Source: Marinobacter sp. es.042
Lineage (GTDB): Bacteria; Pseudomonadota; Gammaproteobacteria; Pseudomonadales; Oleiphilaceae
Direction of reading: 5' to 3'
DNA length: 64,000 nucleotides
Assembly (NCBI RefSeq): GCF_900188315.1
Contig: NZ_LT897781.1
Span: 1 to 64,000, forward strand
Shown here piece after piece: positions 15,737 to 25,901 of this stretch (positions are counted from its first letter, which is position 1; every line of letters starts with the position of its first letter). The notes below the pieces were generated by a model. The model was not told where the DNA came from and did no database searches. It was given only the letters and a program-made list of their open reading frames with translations. The position numbers were made by a program, and so were the translations under genes.

Positions 15737-16198
15737 GTGGCTATTACCGTTTCGATTGAGCTGAACCGCGAACTTGAGATTCCGGGCAGCTATGATGAAG
15801 TGTTCGATCTGCTGGCGGATGTGCCACGTTCAGCCAGTCACTTCCCGAAAGTTCACAAACTGACCGACCTGGGTGATAACGCCTACCGCTGGGAAATGGA
15901 AAAGGTCGGCGTCGACAAGCACGCCATCCAGTCGGTCTATGCCTGCAAGTACCATTCGGACAAAGACGCCGGCAAGATTAACTGGGAGCCGGTGAAGGGC
16001 GAGGGCAATGGCGTCGTGAGTGGTTCCTGGACCGTCAAGTCCAAGGGCGACAATGCCACCGCCGTGAAGTTCCAGACCAGCGCAGAGCTGACTGTGCCCC
16101 TGCCCAGCCTGCTCAAGCTGGCCATCAGCCCGGTTATCAAGCACGAGTTCAACAGCCTCGTAGACACTTACATGAACAATCTGAAGAAGGCTTTCTGA
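15737..16198 (+). CDS. SRPBCC (START/Bet v1-like) domain protein
   Basis: The chosen start is GTG at 15737, six bases after an AAGGAG ribosome site; a TTG six bases earlier would be too close to it. The 153 residues form a polyketide-cyclase-like fold: IPGSYDEVFDLLADVPRSAS at the N-terminus and a long amphipathic C-terminal helix. This fold usually binds a hydrophobic ligand, here unknown. It stands alone, divergent from asmA and upstream of hisB. Confidence 0.8.
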   Translation: MAITVSIELNRELEIPGSYDEVFDLLADVPRSASHFPKVHKLTDLGDNAYRWEMEKVGVDKHAIQSVYACKYHSDKDAGKINWEPVKGEGNGVVSGSWTVKSKGDNATAVKFQTSAELTVPLPSLLKLAISPVIKHEFNSLVDTYMNNLKKAF

Positions 16199-16336
16199 CA
16201 AAGCCCTTTCTGCCATATACCCGAAGTTCGCTATCGTAGCGATTAAACCGGTTGTGGGACTCCAGCGGACATAAAAGGTATAATCGCCGGATAGAATTTT
16301 TCCGGCGTTATGCCGCCCAATTGTCACGGAGTCCCC

Positions 16337-16930
16337 ATGGCCGAACGTAAGGCTCGGGTAGAAAGAAATACCCTTGAAACCCAGATCACCGTTGAGATTG
16401 ATCTCGACGGAACCGGTAAATCCAGTTTCGATACCGGCGTGCCGTTTCTGGAACACATGATGGACCAGATCGCCCGCCATGGTCTGGTGGATCTGAACAT
16501 CGTTTCCAGGGGCGACCTGCACATTGATGACCACCACACCGTGGAAGACATCGGCATCACCCTTGGCCAGGCCTTCAAGCAGGCGGTTGGCGACAAGAAG
16601 GGGATTCGCCGCTATGGCCACGCCTATGTTCCGCTTGATGAGGCGCTCTCCAGAGTCGTTATCGATCTGTCGGGCCGCCCGGGCCTGATGATGGATGTGC
16701 CCTACACTCGCGGTGCCGTGGGTGGCTTTGACGTGGACCTGTTCGAGGAGTTCTTCCACGGCTTTGTGAACCACTCGATGGTGACCCTGCACATCGACAA
16801 TCTGAAGGGTAAGAACACCCACCACCAGATTGAAACCGTGTTCAAGGCCTTCGGCCGTGCCCTGCGTATGGCGATTGAAATGGACGAGCGGATGGCCGGC
16901 ATTACACCGTCCACCAAGGGTTCTTTGTAA
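16337..16930 (+). CDS. hisB: Imidazoleglycerol-phosphate dehydratase
   Basis: The 197-residue single-domain HisB carries the two metal-binding repeats with DDHHTVED and GKNTHHQIE, and [13 protein letters not shown]. It makes imidazole acetol phosphate in histidine synthesis. The start MAER at 16337 follows a CGGAG site; an upstream in-frame ATG has none. Length excludes the bifunctional form found in enterics. It opens a hisBHAF cluster. Confidence 0.97.
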   Translation: MAERKARVERNTLETQITVEIDLDGTGKSSFDTGVPFLEHMMDQIARHGLVDLNIVSRGDLHIDDHHTVEDIGITLGQAFKQAVGDKKGIRRYGHAYVPLDEALSRVVIDLSGRPGLMMDVPYTRGAVGGFDVDLFEEFFHGFVNHSMVTLHIDNLKGKNTHHQIETVFKAFGRALRMAIEMDERMAGITPSTKGSL

Positions 16931-17001
16931 ACGCCTCGTTACCAGAAGGCTCGCTTTAACCGGTCATTTTTTACCGGTCAATCAAGGACACCGCAACAAC
17001 C

Positions 17002-17643
17002 ATGAAAACCGTTGCCATTATCGACTACGGCATGGGCAACCTTCACTCTGCCAAAAAAGCAGTAGAGCACGTTGCCCCGGACACCACCGTGCTGGTCACC
17101 GACAACGCCGAAAAAATCCGTGAAGCCGATCGTGTCATCCTCCCTGGCGTTGGTGCCATTCGCGACTGTATGGCCGAAATGCATCGTCTCGGGGTAGTGG
17201 ATCTGGTTCGTGAGGTCTCTCAGGATCGCCCGTTTCTTGGCATCTGCGTGGGCATGCAGGCCCTGATGTCCCGCAGTGAAGAGAACGGCGGTGTTGACTG
17301 CATCGGCCTGTTCCCTTCGCAAGTACGCTATTTCGGTGACCACCTCACGGAAAACGGCGAGCGCCTGAAAGTGCCCCACATGGGCTGGAACCAGGTGCAG
17401 CAGACCATTGATCACCCCCTTTGGCATAACATTCCCGAGGGTGACCGTTTCTACTTCGTGCACAGCTTCTACGCAGAAGCCGAGGGCAACGCTGATATGG
17501 CAGGCCGCACCCGCTATGGGGTGGACCTTGCGGCATCAGTCGCGCGAGACAATATTTTTGCAGTGCAATTCCACCCGGAGAAAAGTGCCCGGGCGGGCCT
17601 GCAGTTGCTCGAGAATTTTACAAACTGGACTGGAAAATGCTGA
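17002..17643 (+). CDS. hisH: Imidazole glycerol phosphate synthase, glutaminase subunit
   Basis: The 213-residue glutamine amidotransferase has nucleophile Cys in [11 protein letters not shown] and the His-Glu pair in VQFHPEKS. It hydrolyses glutamine and channels ammonia to HisF. Its stop overlaps the hisA start by seven bases. Confidence 0.97.
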   Translation: MKTVAIIDYGMGNLHSAKKAVEHVAPDTTVLVTDNAEKIREADRVILPGVGAIRDCMAEMHRLGVVDLVREVSQDRPFLGICVGMQALMSRSEENGGVDCIGLFPSQVRYFGDHLTENGERLKVPHMGWNQVQQTIDHPLWHNIPEGDRFYFVHSFYAEAEGNADMAGRTRYGVDLAASVARDNIFAVQFHPEKSARAGLQLLENFTNWTGKC

Positions 17644-18374
17644 TAATTCCTGCAATCGATCTGAAAGACGGCAAATGTGTACGCCTGCGTCAGGGCCGGA
17701 TGGACGACTCCACGGTGTTTGGTGACGATCCTGTCGATATGGCCACCCGCTGGGTGGAAGCCGGCGCCCGTCGGCTGCACCTGGTTGACCTGAACGGCGC
17801 CTTTGCCGGTGAGCCGGTCAACGGCGAGATTGTCCAGGCCATTGCCCGTAAATACCCGGATCTTCCCATCCAGATCGGTGGCGGTATCCGGTCTGCAGAA
17901 ACCATTGAGGCCTACCTGAAGGCCGGTGTGCAGTGGGTCATTATTGGCACCAAGGCGGTGAAGGAGCCGGAATTTGTCACTGAGATGTGCAAAAAATTCC
18001 CGGGTCACATCATCGTCGGCCTGGATGCCAAAGACGGCCGCGTGGCCACCGATGGCTGGGCGGAGGTCTCGGAAGTGATGGCTACCGATCTTGCCAAGCG
18101 CTTTGCCAACGACGGCGTGGACGCGATTGTGTACACCGATATCAGCCGAGACGGCATGATGCAGGGCGTCAATGTGGAGGCGACTGCTGCACTGGCAGAA
18201 GAGGGTGGTATTCCGGTTATCGCCTCTGGTGGCGTGACCAATATGGATGATTTGAAGCGCCTGGCTACCGTGGCGGACAAGGGCATCCTTGGTGCCATCA
18301 CGGGCCGTGCGATCTATGAAGGCACCCTGGATGTCGCTGAAGCGCAGGCTTTCTGCGACGGTCTGAAGGGGTAA
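17637..18374 (+). CDS. hisA: ProFAR isomerase HisA
   Basis: The 245-residue TIM barrel starts [17 protein letters not shown] with the catalytic Asp8 and has a second catalytic Asp in YTDISRDGM near residue 170. It isomerises ProFAR to PRFAR, the substrate of HisH-HisF encoded on either side. Translation is coupled to hisH. Confidence 0.97.
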   Translation: MLIIPAIDLKDGKCVRLRQGRMDDSTVFGDDPVDMATRWVEAGARRLHLVDLNGAFAGEPVNGEIVQAIARKYPDLPIQIGGGIRSAETIEAYLKAGVQWVIIGTKAVKEPEFVTEMCKKFPGHIIVGLDAKDGRVATDGWAEVSEVMATDLAKRFANDGVDAIVYTDISRDGMMQGVNVEATAALAEEGGIPVIASGGVTNMDDLKRLATVADKGILGAITGRAIYEGTLDVAEAQAFCDGLKG

Positions 18375-18383
18375 GGGCGGCTT

Positions 18384-19157
18384 ATGGCTCTGGCGAAACG
18401 CATCATTCCCTGCCTCGATGTCGATAAAGGCCGCGTGGTGAAGGGCGTCAATTTCGTTGATATCCGCGATGCCGGCGACCCGGTGGAAGTGGCCCGCCGT
18501 TACAACGAGCAGGGTGCCGATGAAATCACCTTCCTCGACATCACGGCCAGCCATGAGAGTCGTGACACCACCTACGAGACCGTTGAACGAATGGCGGCGG
18601 AAGTCTTCATTCCGCTGACTGTCGGCGGTGGTGTGCGTACCGTGGATGACATACGCAAGCTCCTGAATGCTGGCGCAGACAAGGTGTCGATCAATACCGC
18701 AGCCGTGTTCAACCCGGAGTTTGTCCGGGAAGCGGCGGATCGCTTTGGCAGCCAGTGCATCGTGGTGGCCATTGATGCCAAGCGGGTGAGTGAAGAGGGC
18801 GAGGAGCCCCGGTGGGAAATCTTTACCCACGGTGGCCGCAAGCCCACCGGGCTGGATGCCGTAGAATGGGCCCGCAAGATGGTGGAAATGGGCGCTGGTG
18901 AGTTACTGCTGACCAGCATGGACCGGGACGGCACCAAGATCGGATTTGATCTCGGGCTGACCAAAGCCATCAGCGATGCTGTGATTGTGCCGGTGATTGC
19001 CTCAGGCGGTGTCGGAGAGCTGCAGCACCTGGCCGATGGCGTGACTCAGGGCGGTGCCGATGCGGTATTGGCGGCGTCAATTTTTCACTTCGGACAGTAC
19101 ACCATTCCTGAAGCGAAGGCCTTCATGAAGGCTCAGGGCATAGAAGTCCGCGATTAA
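18384..19157 (+). CDS. hisF: Imidazole glycerol phosphate synthase, cyclase subunit
   Basis: The 257-residue barrel begins [20 protein letters not shown] with catalytic Asp12, and carries TSMDRDGTK (second catalytic Asp) and the phosphate-binding VIASGGVG. With HisH it makes IGP and AICAR. Its stop overlaps the stop of the convergent yibQ gene by four bases, without an intervening terminator. Confidence 0.97.
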   Translation: MALAKRIIPCLDVDKGRVVKGVNFVDIRDAGDPVEVARRYNEQGADEITFLDITASHESRDTTYETVERMAAEVFIPLTVGGGVRTVDDIRKLLNAGADKVSINTAAVFNPEFVREAADRFGSQCIVVAIDAKRVSEEGEEPRWEIFTHGGRKPTGLDAVEWARKMVEMGAGELLLTSMDRDGTKIGFDLGLTKAISDAVIVPVIASGGVGELQHLADGVTQGGADAVLAASIFHFGQYTIPEAKAFMKAQGIEVRD

Positions 19158-19969
19158 TCTTTCTTTGCAAAAGCAGGTCGAATGGCCTGCTTTTCTCCTT
19201 CCGCAAACATCCCCCGATTGCCGTTGCGCATGGCCCAAAGGCCGCTGACGGTTGCAATGGCGATGCCCTGCTCATCCAGTTTGGGCAGGTGCTTCTCCAG
19301 GTAGTCCACGGTGACTTTGTGAGGATGGCCAATGCCGATGGCGCTGCCGTTTTCTTTGGCGCGCTTGATCAGCAGTTTGAACTGGCGATCCACAAACTCT
19401 TCGGTCTGTTCGTGGTCGAGAAACACGTCCCGGGTCATGGTCGGAATGCGGTACGCCGCTGCGACATCACCGGCCACGGATGAGGCGATGGTGCGGCTGT
19501 CGATAAAGTACACCGGGTAGCGGAACAGCTCTTTCATGACCCAGTCCATGGGCTGCAGTTGCTGGGTCAGCAGGCTGCCCATGTGGTTGTTCACGCCCTG
19601 GACATGGGGAATCGACTGCAAGGCACGGCGAAGGGTGGTCACCATGCTCTGTTCGTCCATCTCGGGGGTCAGGCCGCCCGGACCCAGGCCATAGTTGCGG
19701 GTGTTGGCCATGGGGGCGTGCAGCATGATTTCCTTGTGCTGCTTATAGGCGAGCCGGGCCAGGCTGTCCGTGTGTGGACGGTAAGGTAGAAAAGCCAGCG
19801 TGAGCGGCTGATCCAGATTTGCCAGTCGCTCACCTTCAACAAGGCTGTGGCCCATGTCATCAATAATGATGGCAATGGTGGGTGGCAGTGCTTTTCGGGC
19901 CGGCTCCGCGGACACCGTGCCGGCGGTAAAACAGAATGCTACGGCCAGCAGAGTACTGACTACTCTCAC
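19154..19969 (-). CDS. yibQ: Divergent polysaccharide deacetylase family protein
   Basis: The 271-residue protein has a signal peptide (cleavage near VSAEP) and the divergent NodB-type domain: [11 protein letters not shown] near residue 32, AFLPY, MLHAPM and GVNNHMGS. Enzymatic activity in this branch is uncertain. The order envC-ctpA-yibQ is conserved in proteobacteria and points to cell-wall maintenance. It overlaps the ctpA stop by four bases. Confidence 0.88.
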   Translation of the reverse strand: MRVVSTLLAVAFCFTAGTVSAEPARKALPPTIAIIIDDMGHSLVEGERLANLDQPLTLAFLPYRPHTDSLARLAYKQHKEIMLHAPMANTRNYGLGPGGLTPEMDEQSMVTTLRRALQSIPHVQGVNNHMGSLLTQQLQPMDWVMKELFRYPVYFIDSRTIASSVAGDVAAAYRIPTMTRDVFLDHEQTEEFVDRQFKLLIKRAKENGSAIGIGHPHKVTVDYLEKHLPKLDEQGIAIATVSGLWAMRNGNRGMFAEGEKQAIRPAFAKKD

Positions 19970-21372
19970 TGATCGCTTCCTTCTGCCTTGGCGCTCTTGT
20001 TCGGGTTCAGAATCCGGATTCCCTTGAGCAGGTTCAGTGCCGAGCGTAGCTGATAATCCCGGTCGGCAAGAGAACCGGTTGCGTTCTGGGCATCATCGTT
20101 TCCATCTTGGTCCTGCCCCTCGTTCTGTCCTTCAAGGTGCCCGCTCAGATCCGCTTCGGTGAAGAACGGCTTGCTGTCGAGCTCCTTGAGTTCCGCCGGA
20201 CGTACTTCAATATCGGGTTTGATGCCGGTGGCCTGGATGGAGCGGCCATCCGGTGTGTAATAGCGCGCGGTAGTCATCTTGATGGCGTGGGTCTCATCCA
20301 GCGGAATGACCGTCTGGACACTGCCCTTGCCAAAGGATTTGGTGCCCATCACCACAGCGCGCTCATGGTCCTGAAGCGCGCCGGCGAGGATTTCTGAAGC
20401 AGAGGCGGAGCCGCCGTTGATCAGCACGACAATAGGCGTGCCTTCCATGATGTCGCCCGACCGCGCGCTGAAGCGCAGGCGGGAACTCTGGATGCGGCCC
20501 TCGGTGTAGACGATCAGTCCGTCATCAAGCAGGGCATCTGCGGTCTCTACGGCCGCCTGCAGCACCCCGCCCGGGTTGTTGCGCAGGTCGATAACAAGGC
20601 CGTCAAGATCGCGTCCGAGTTCGTCTTCCAGTCCGTTTAGGGCATCCTTGAACTGCGAGCCGGTATCCGCCTGGAACTGGGTAATGCGAACATAGCCGTA
20701 ACCATTTTCCAGCATTCGGGATTTCACGCTGGTGACCTTGATAACGTCCCGTTCCACTTCGATTTCGATGGGAGCGCTTTCGCCCTCACGCATAATGGTG
20801 AGCGTCAGGATCGAGCCGGGTTTGCCCCGCATTAGCTGGACAGCCTCTTCCAGGCTCATACCTTTAACCGGTTTTTCATCCAGCTTGATGATCAGGTCCC
20901 CCGCCTGAACGCCTGCCTTCTGCGCAGGCGTGTCGTCGATGGGGGAAATCACTTTCACAAAGCCGTTTTCCATGCCCACTTCAATGCCCAGCCCGCCGAA
21001 CTCGCCCGAGGTGCTCTCTTCGAGCTCTTCGTAGTCCTTGGGTGCCAGGTAGGTGGAGTGAGGATCGAGGTCTGACAGCATGCCTTTAATGGCGCTTTCG
21101 AGGAGTTTGCGATCGCTTACTTCCTCGACGTACGCATCCTTGATGCGGCTGAATACCTCGGTGAACTTGCGGAGGTCTTCGAGTGGCAGCTGCTTCTCGG
21201 GATCCGGCAGGCTTATTTCCACACGTTCGCCGTTCTGGATGCCTTCCAGCAGCTGCTCGCTGGCGGCATCTTTATCCTGGGCCCAGGCCAGTCCGGAAGC
21301 GGTTGCGAAACAGGTAGCGAGAGCAATGCTGCGTAATGGCAAGGCGTGGAGTGTACTTCTGACCCGTTTCAT
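19966..21372 (-). CDS. ctpA: S41 family carboxy-terminal processing peptidase
   Basis: The 468-residue periplasmic protease has an N-terminal signal (to about ASGLAWA), a PDZ domain at about 95-180, and the S41 catalytic region with Ser in NGGSASASEIL and Lys in GTKSFGKGS. CtpA enzymes degrade peptidoglycan hydrolases and other envelope proteins. It lies between envC, a hydrolase activator, and yibQ. The C-terminal tail from about 400 is acidic and low in complexity. Confidence 0.93.
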   Translation of the reverse strand: MKRVRSTLHALPLRSIALATCFATASGLAWAQDKDAASEQLLEGIQNGERVEISLPDPEKQLPLEDLRKFTEVFSRIKDAYVEEVSDRKLLESAIKGMLSDLDPHSTYLAPKDYEELEESTSGEFGGLGIEVGMENGFVKVISPIDDTPAQKAGVQAGDLIIKLDEKPVKGMSLEEAVQLMRGKPGSILTLTIMREGESAPIEIEVERDVIKVTSVKSRMLENGYGYVRITQFQADTGSQFKDALNGLEDELGRDLDGLVIDLRNNPGGVLQAAVETADALLDDGLIVYTEGRIQSSRLRFSARSGDIMEGTPIVVLINGGSASASEILAGALQDHERAVVMGTKSFGKGSVQTVIPLDETHAIKMTTARYYTPDGRSIQATGIKPDIEVRPAELKELDSKPFFTEADLSGHLEGQNEGQDQDGNDDAQNATGSLADRDYQLRSALNLLKGIRILNPNKSAKAEGSDQ

Positions 21373-21469
21373 TCACATATCCCGTTTTTATTCCGATAGT
21401 TGGTCTGGTTTCCCTGACTCTGGACAGTATGGCGTTACCTGCGACGTTTGTCAGCCCTCCCGGGGGCTC

Positions 21470-22603
21470 TCAGTTTGCCAGCCATCGGCCAGGATTGTCG
21501 GGTTTACCATTGTGCCGGACTTCAAAGTAGAGCGCCGGGGAATCTGTGCCGCCGGTGCGGCCCGCCTGGGCAATGGGTTCGCCGGCAGCCACCCAGTCGC
21601 CTGGGCTGGTGAACAGGCTGCTGCTGTGGCCGTACAGGGTCATGTAGCCGTCGCCGTGGTCGATGATGGTGATCAGGCCAAAGCCCCGAAGCCAGTTGGC
21701 AAATACCACCCGGCCATAGTGTATGGCGCGGATCTCCGCTTCGTCCCCGGTGCCGATCAGCAGGCCGTTGCGACGGAGTTTGCCGTCGGCATAGCGCTCT
21801 CCGTAGCGGCTCAGGACCTGTCCCTTTACGGGCCAGGGCAGTTTGTTACGTAATGAGGCGAAGGGCTGGGATTCATTGGGTGAGGGGATGTTGTTGATCG
21901 CCTGCTGGACTTCCGCCAGCAGGTTTTCAAGCCGTTTGCGGTCGGATTCCAGTTCTTCCCGTTCGCTGCGTCGGTTCTGGATGTCGGCATTGAGGGCGGC
22001 CAGTGTCTGTTGGCGCTCCTTTCTCGATGCCGTCAGTTCCTGCTGGCGTTTAGCGACGTTTCCCTCAGTTCTGGCCAGTTCAACCCGGGTTGATTGCACG
22101 GCAGCCTGTGTGCTTCTGAGTTCTTGCAGGCTTTGTCTGAACGCCTCCAGGCGGTCGACTGTGTCCTTGCTGAGGTATTCGTAGTAGGTCATGGTCCGGG
22201 CGATCTTGTCCGGATCAATTTCGTTAAGCAGTACCTTTACGGCTGGCGCATCGCCTTCCATCCAGGCGGCGCGGATCTGCTTCTTGAGACTGTCCCGCTG
22301 GCGGTCAAGGGTTCGGGTGAGCTCCTGCGCCTCGCTTTCCAGTTCACGGAGCCTCCGCTGCTGCTGTTCGGCCTGCTGGCGCAGGGAGCGGCGTTCACGG
22401 GTCAGGCGGCTGATATTCTTTTCGGTCGCGGCAAGTTGCCGCTCCAGGGAGGAGCGGTCCTCTTCGGCGTCCTCCAGCCAGTCGTCGATGTCCTCAATGC
22501 GTTCCTTGAGTTCCTCGATCTGAGCCGGGGTTACATCCTGCTGGGCTGTTGCCGGCGCTGCGCCCAGAAGGAGGGCGAGCGCCAGAATCGCGTGGAGTTG
22601 CAA
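21470..22603 (-). CDS. envC: Murein hydrolase activator EnvC
   Basis: The 377-residue periplasmic protein has a signal peptide (cut near PATAQQ), a long coiled coil (about 25-260) and a C-terminal LytM domain. The zinc ligands of active M23 peptidases are not complete (RNGLLIGTGDEAE and TLYGHSSS lack the HxH pair), as expected for an activator of amidases AmiA/AmiB at division. It follows gpmI closely. Confidence 0.92.
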   Translation of the reverse strand: MQLHAILALALLLGAAPATAQQDVTPAQIEELKERIEDIDDWLEDAEEDRSSLERQLAATEKNISRLTRERRSLRQQAEQQQRRLRELESEAQELTRTLDRQRDSLKKQIRAAWMEGDAPAVKVLLNEIDPDKIARTMTYYEYLSKDTVDRLEAFRQSLQELRSTQAAVQSTRVELARTEGNVAKRQQELTASRKERQQTLAALNADIQNRRSEREELESDRKRLENLLAEVQQAINNIPSPNESQPFASLRNKLPWPVKGQVLSRYGERYADGKLRRNGLLIGTGDEAEIRAIHYGRVVFANWLRGFGLITIIDHGDGYMTLYGHSSSLFTSPGDWVAAGEPIAQAGRTGGTDSPALYFEVRHNGKPDNPGRWLAN

Positions 22604-22623
22604 GGGTTGGTTCCGATCCCGGA

Positions 22624-24174
22624 TCAGCCGATCTCAACCAGGCTGTGCCCGGTCATTTCCTTCGGTTGCTCCATTCCCATCAGGGCGAGCAAAGAGGGTG
22701 CAACGTCGCTCAGGCTGCCGTCGTTCTTCAACACAACTTTGCGGTGGCCGGTGTATACCAGCGGCACCGGGCCAATGGTGTGGGCAGTGTGAACCTGGCC
22801 TGAATTCGGATCGGTCATCTGTTCGCAGTTGCCGTGGTCAGCCGTGATCAGAGCTTCGCCGCCTACCTCATCCAGGGCATTGACAACGCGTTTGACGCAT
22901 TCGTCCAGGCATTCGGCCGCCTTGATTGCCGCGTCCAGCTTGCCGGTGTGGCCAACCATGTCGCCGTTGGCGTAGTTGCAGACCACCAGATCGTACTTGC
23001 CGCTCTTGATCGCTTCCACCAGCTTGTCGGTTACCTCTGGTGCGCTCATTTCGGGCTGCAGATCGTAGGTCGCCACCTTGGGCGAGGGCACAAGAATGCG
23101 CTCTTCACCGTCGAACGGTGTTTCCAGGCCGCCATTGAAAAAGAAGGTTACGTGGGCGTATTTCTCGGTTTCGGCGATGCGCAACTGGGTCTTGCCCTGC
23201 TTCGCCATATATTCGCCAAGGCCATTGGTGAGCTGCTCGGGCGGGTAGGCGCAGGAAGCTTTGATGTCCGCCGCATACTCGGTCAGCATCACGAAGTCGG
23301 CCAGTTCCGGGTGCTTCTTGCGCTCGAATCCGTCGAAGTCCTTCTCCACAAAGGTGCGGGTCATTTCCCGGGCACGGTCGGCACGGAAATTCATGAACAG
23401 CACCGTGTCACCATCGTTGATCGTTCCCTCGGGCTCGCCCGGAGCGTGGATCCGGGTTGGCGTTACAAACTCGTCGTTTTCCCCGCGCTCATAAGCCTGT
23501 TCCAGCCCGGATACCGGATCGGCCGCAGTGAACTCCGCGGTGCCCTGGGTCATCAGATTGTAGGCCGCTTCCACGCGGTCCCAGCGGTTGTCGCGATCCA
23601 TGGCATAGTAGCGGCCCACAATCGAGGCAACGCGGCCGACGCCGAGGCTCTTCAATTTGGCCGCGGCCTTCTCCAGGGATGGCTTTGCGCTACGGGGCGG
23701 CATGTCACGGCCATCGAGGAAGGCGTGGATGTAAACTTCCTTCGCGCCACGTGCGGCGGCAAGTTCGGCAGCGGCAATAATGTGGTCTTCGTGGCTGTGT
23801 ACACCACCGGGCGACATCAGACCCATGAGATGAACGGCTCGGCCGCTCTGAACAGCCTTGTCGATCGCTGAGCAGAGCACTTCGTTTTGCTGGAAAGTGC
23901 CTTCCTCCAGATCTTTGTCGATACGAGTAAGGCTTTGATAGACCACGCGCCCTGCGCCCAGGTTCATGTGGCCAACTTCCGAGTTACCCATTTGCCCCTG
24001 CGGCAGCCCAACAAACATACCCGATGTGTTGATCAGGGTTTTGGGCTGGTTTTGCCAGAGTTTGTCCCAGAACGGGGTGCTGGCATTGCTGATGGCATTG
24101 TCTTCAGCCGGGTCGCGATGGCCCCAGCCGTCCAGGATAATCAGTGCAGTCGGCTTGCGCATTGCAGTCATCAT
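22624..24174 (-). CDS. gpmI: 2,3-bisphosphoglycerate-independent phosphoglycerate mutase
   Basis: The 516-residue alkaline-phosphatase-fold enzyme interconverts 3- and 2-phosphoglycerate with two Mn ions. Catalytic Ser65 lies in MGNSEVGH; metal-binding motifs [15 protein letters not shown] and [11 protein letters not shown] are present. Three in-frame ATG starts lie close together (24174, 24171, 24162) with no strong ribosome site; family alignment favours [12 protein letters not shown]. It heads gpmI-envC-ctpA-yibQ. Confidence 0.95.
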   Translation of the reverse strand: MMTAMRKPTALIILDGWGHRDPAEDNAISNASTPFWDKLWQNQPKTLINTSGMFVGLPQGQMGNSEVGHMNLGAGRVVYQSLTRIDKDLEEGTFQQNEVLCSAIDKAVQSGRAVHLMGLMSPGGVHSHEDHIIAAAELAAARGAKEVYIHAFLDGRDMPPRSAKPSLEKAAAKLKSLGVGRVASIVGRYYAMDRDNRWDRVEAAYNLMTQGTAEFTAADPVSGLEQAYERGENDEFVTPTRIHAPGEPEGTINDGDTVLFMNFRADRAREMTRTFVEKDFDGFERKKHPELADFVMLTEYAADIKASCAYPPEQLTNGLGEYMAKQGKTQLRIAETEKYAHVTFFFNGGLETPFDGEERILVPSPKVATYDLQPEMSAPEVTDKLVEAIKSGKYDLVVCNYANGDMVGHTGKLDAAIKAAECLDECVKRVVNALDEVGGEALITADHGNCEQMTDPNSGQVHTAHTIGPVPLVYTGHRKVVLKNDGSLSDVAPSLLALMGMEQPKEMTGHSLVEIG

Positions 24175-24318
24175 TAAGTCCGGGAGTAAAATGTTAGTAA
24201 ATTTACTAAAACGAAAACGAAGTTTATCTATTTTCGCATTTACTGGCCACTTTCGTCACCTTCTGTCCGGGGAGCAGGCTGTGTATAATCCCGCCAAACT
24301 CATTATCAGGGTAAATTC

Positions 24319-24735
24319 ATGGACCGGTTGTTTGAATTTGTCGTTAACCACTACATTCTTGTGTCGCTGTTCGTGGCATTCCTGGTTGCCATTCTCATTC
24401 TGGAGTCCCGTCGTGGTGGTGCCAAGATCTCGGCCCAGGGTGCGGTCAATCTGATTAACAAGGATGAAGCCGTTGTAGTCGACATCCGGGACCGCAAGGA
24501 GTTTGGTGAGGGCCGCATTACCGGCTCGATCAACATTCCCCTGAACAGCCTGAAGAGCCGGGTTGGTGAGCTGAGCAAGTTCAAGGACAAACAGATCATC
24601 GTTGCCGACAAGATGGGCCAGCATTCTGCCATGGCGGTTAAACAGCTGAACGCTGAAGGCTTCAGCAATGTGGTTCGCCTGAACGGCGGTGTTGCCGACT
24701 GGAAAGCCAGCAATCTTCCGCTGGTGAAGAAATAG
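24319..24735 (+). CDS. yibN: Membrane-anchored rhodanese-like protein YibN
   Basis: The 138-residue protein has an N-terminal membrane helix (about 11-29) and one rhodanese domain (AVVVDIRDRKEFGEGRITGS). The active-site loop reads VADKMGQHSAM: the catalytic cysteine is replaced by Asp, so sulfur transfer is unlikely. E. coli YibN shares this layout and also precedes secB. It is divergent from gpmI. Confidence 0.9.
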   Translation: MDRLFEFVVNHYILVSLFVAFLVAILILESRRGGAKISAQGAVNLINKDEAVVVDIRDRKEFGEGRITGSINIPLNSLKSRVGELSKFKDKQIIVADKMGQHSAMAVKQLNAEGFSNVVRLNGGVADWKASNLPLVKK

Positions 24736-24879
24736 AGCGGCCCTTGATCTGAAGATCATTCTGCCGCACTGTTTCACATAAGCCGGCCCGGAGCCAACGT
24801 AGAATGTCCCGGCAGCACACTTCATAACATCCCATAACAACGGGCCCCGAGCCCATGATCGAGAACGAAAGGATTGAAA

Positions 24880-25383
24880 ATGGCTGAGAATCAGCAAGCC
24901 GCAGCAGGCAGTGACAACCAGAACCAACCCCAGTTTGCCCTTCAGCGCATCTACGTGAAGGACCTGTCTTTTGAGTCACCCAACTCTCCGCTGGTATTTC
25001 AGGAGCAGTGGAAGCCGCAGGTGAATCTGGATCTGAATACGTCTCACAATAAGGTCAGCGACAACCAGTACGAGGTTGTGCTTTCCCTGACCGTCACCGC
25101 GAAAGTAGGTGAGAAGGTAGCTTACATCGTCGAGATCCAGCAGGGCGGCGTGTTCCTGGTTCAGGGCATCGAAGGCCAGCAGTTGGGCCAGATGCTGGGC
25201 GCCTACTGCCCGACCATCCTGTTCCCGTATGCGCGCGAAGCGATCGACGGTATTGTGAGCAGGGGCAGCTTCCCGGCCCTGATGCTGGCGCCGGTGAACT
25301 TCGACGCCATCTATGCCCAGGCGCTCAAGCGCAAGCAGGAAGAAGCTGCTGGCGAGGCAAGCGAAGAGCAGCAGACTCACTGA
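24880..25383 (+). CDS. secB: Protein-export chaperone SecB
   Basis: The 167-residue chaperone holds unfolded precursors and delivers them to SecA. The core FALQRIYVKDLSFESPNSP and CPTILFPYAREAI are characteristic. The ATG at 24880 follows a GAAAGG site; the TTG six bases before is not needed. A symmetrical terminator follows. Confidence 0.96.
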   Translation: MAENQQAAAGSDNQNQPQFALQRIYVKDLSFESPNSPLVFQEQWKPQVNLDLNTSHNKVSDNQYEVVLSLTVTAKVGEKVAYIVEIQQGGVFLVQGIEGQQLGQMLGAYCPTILFPYAREAIDGIVSRGSFPALMLAPVNFDAIYAQALKRKQEEAAGEASEEQQTH

Positions 25384-25407
25384 TCCGAACCACTGTGATC
25401 GGATATA

Positions 25408-25433
25408 AAAAAACCGGCTCAGGCCGGTTTTTT
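25408..25433. terminator. Bidirectional terminator between secB and trmL
   Basis: CCGGC-TCAG-GCCGG is flanked by A6 on the left and T6 on the right, giving a terminator on both strands for the convergent genes. The trmL stop codon lies at its edge (25432-25434). Confidence 0.92.
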
Positions 25434-25896
25434 ATGTCGCTCCGTTAAACCCCAGCTGCCGCCAGGCCTCGTAAACCGCCAGGGCTGCGGTATTGGAGAG
25501 ATTCAGGCTGCGGCTATGCGGTTGCATGGGAACCCGCAGGCGATGCTCAGGCAGCAACCCCTCGCGGACATCAGCGGGAAGGCCGCGGGTTTCCGGGCCG
25601 AACATCAGGTAGTCGCCATCCTGGTAGCTCACTTCGTGGTAATGGGCGCTGCCTTTGGTGGTGAACCCGAACAGGCGTCCGGGTTGCTCGCTGGCCAGGA
25701 AGTCCTGGTAACTCTTGTGGAGCCTGACCGTTGCGTACTCGCTGTAATCCAGCCCGGCCCGCCGCATCTGTTTGTCTTCCAGGTTAAAACCCAGCGGTTC
25801 AATCAGATGCAGTTGGCAACCGGTGTTGGCGCAGAGCCGGATGATGTTGCCGGTGTTCGGCGGTATCTCCGGCTCATACAGCACAACGTGGAGCAC
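25432..25896 (-). CDS. trmL: tRNA (cytidine(34)-2'-O)-methyltransferase TrmL
   Basis: A GTG start at 25896 gives 154 residues, close to E. coli TrmL. The SPOUT motifs [25 protein letters not shown] and [14 protein letters not shown] are present. It 2'-O-methylates the wobble base of two leucine tRNAs. The gene begins five bases after the thiolase stop, in the same direction. A longer frame to 25947 would overlap the thiolase. Confidence 0.94.
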   Translation of the reverse strand: MLHVVLYEPEIPPNTGNIIRLCANTGCQLHLIEPLGFNLEDKQMRRAGLDYSEYATVRLHKSYQDFLASEQPGRLFGFTTKGSAHYHEVSYQDGDYLMFGPETRGLPADVREGLLPEHRLRVPMQPHSRSLNLSNTAALAVYEAWRQLGFNGAT

Positions 25897-25901
25897 AGGA
25901 C

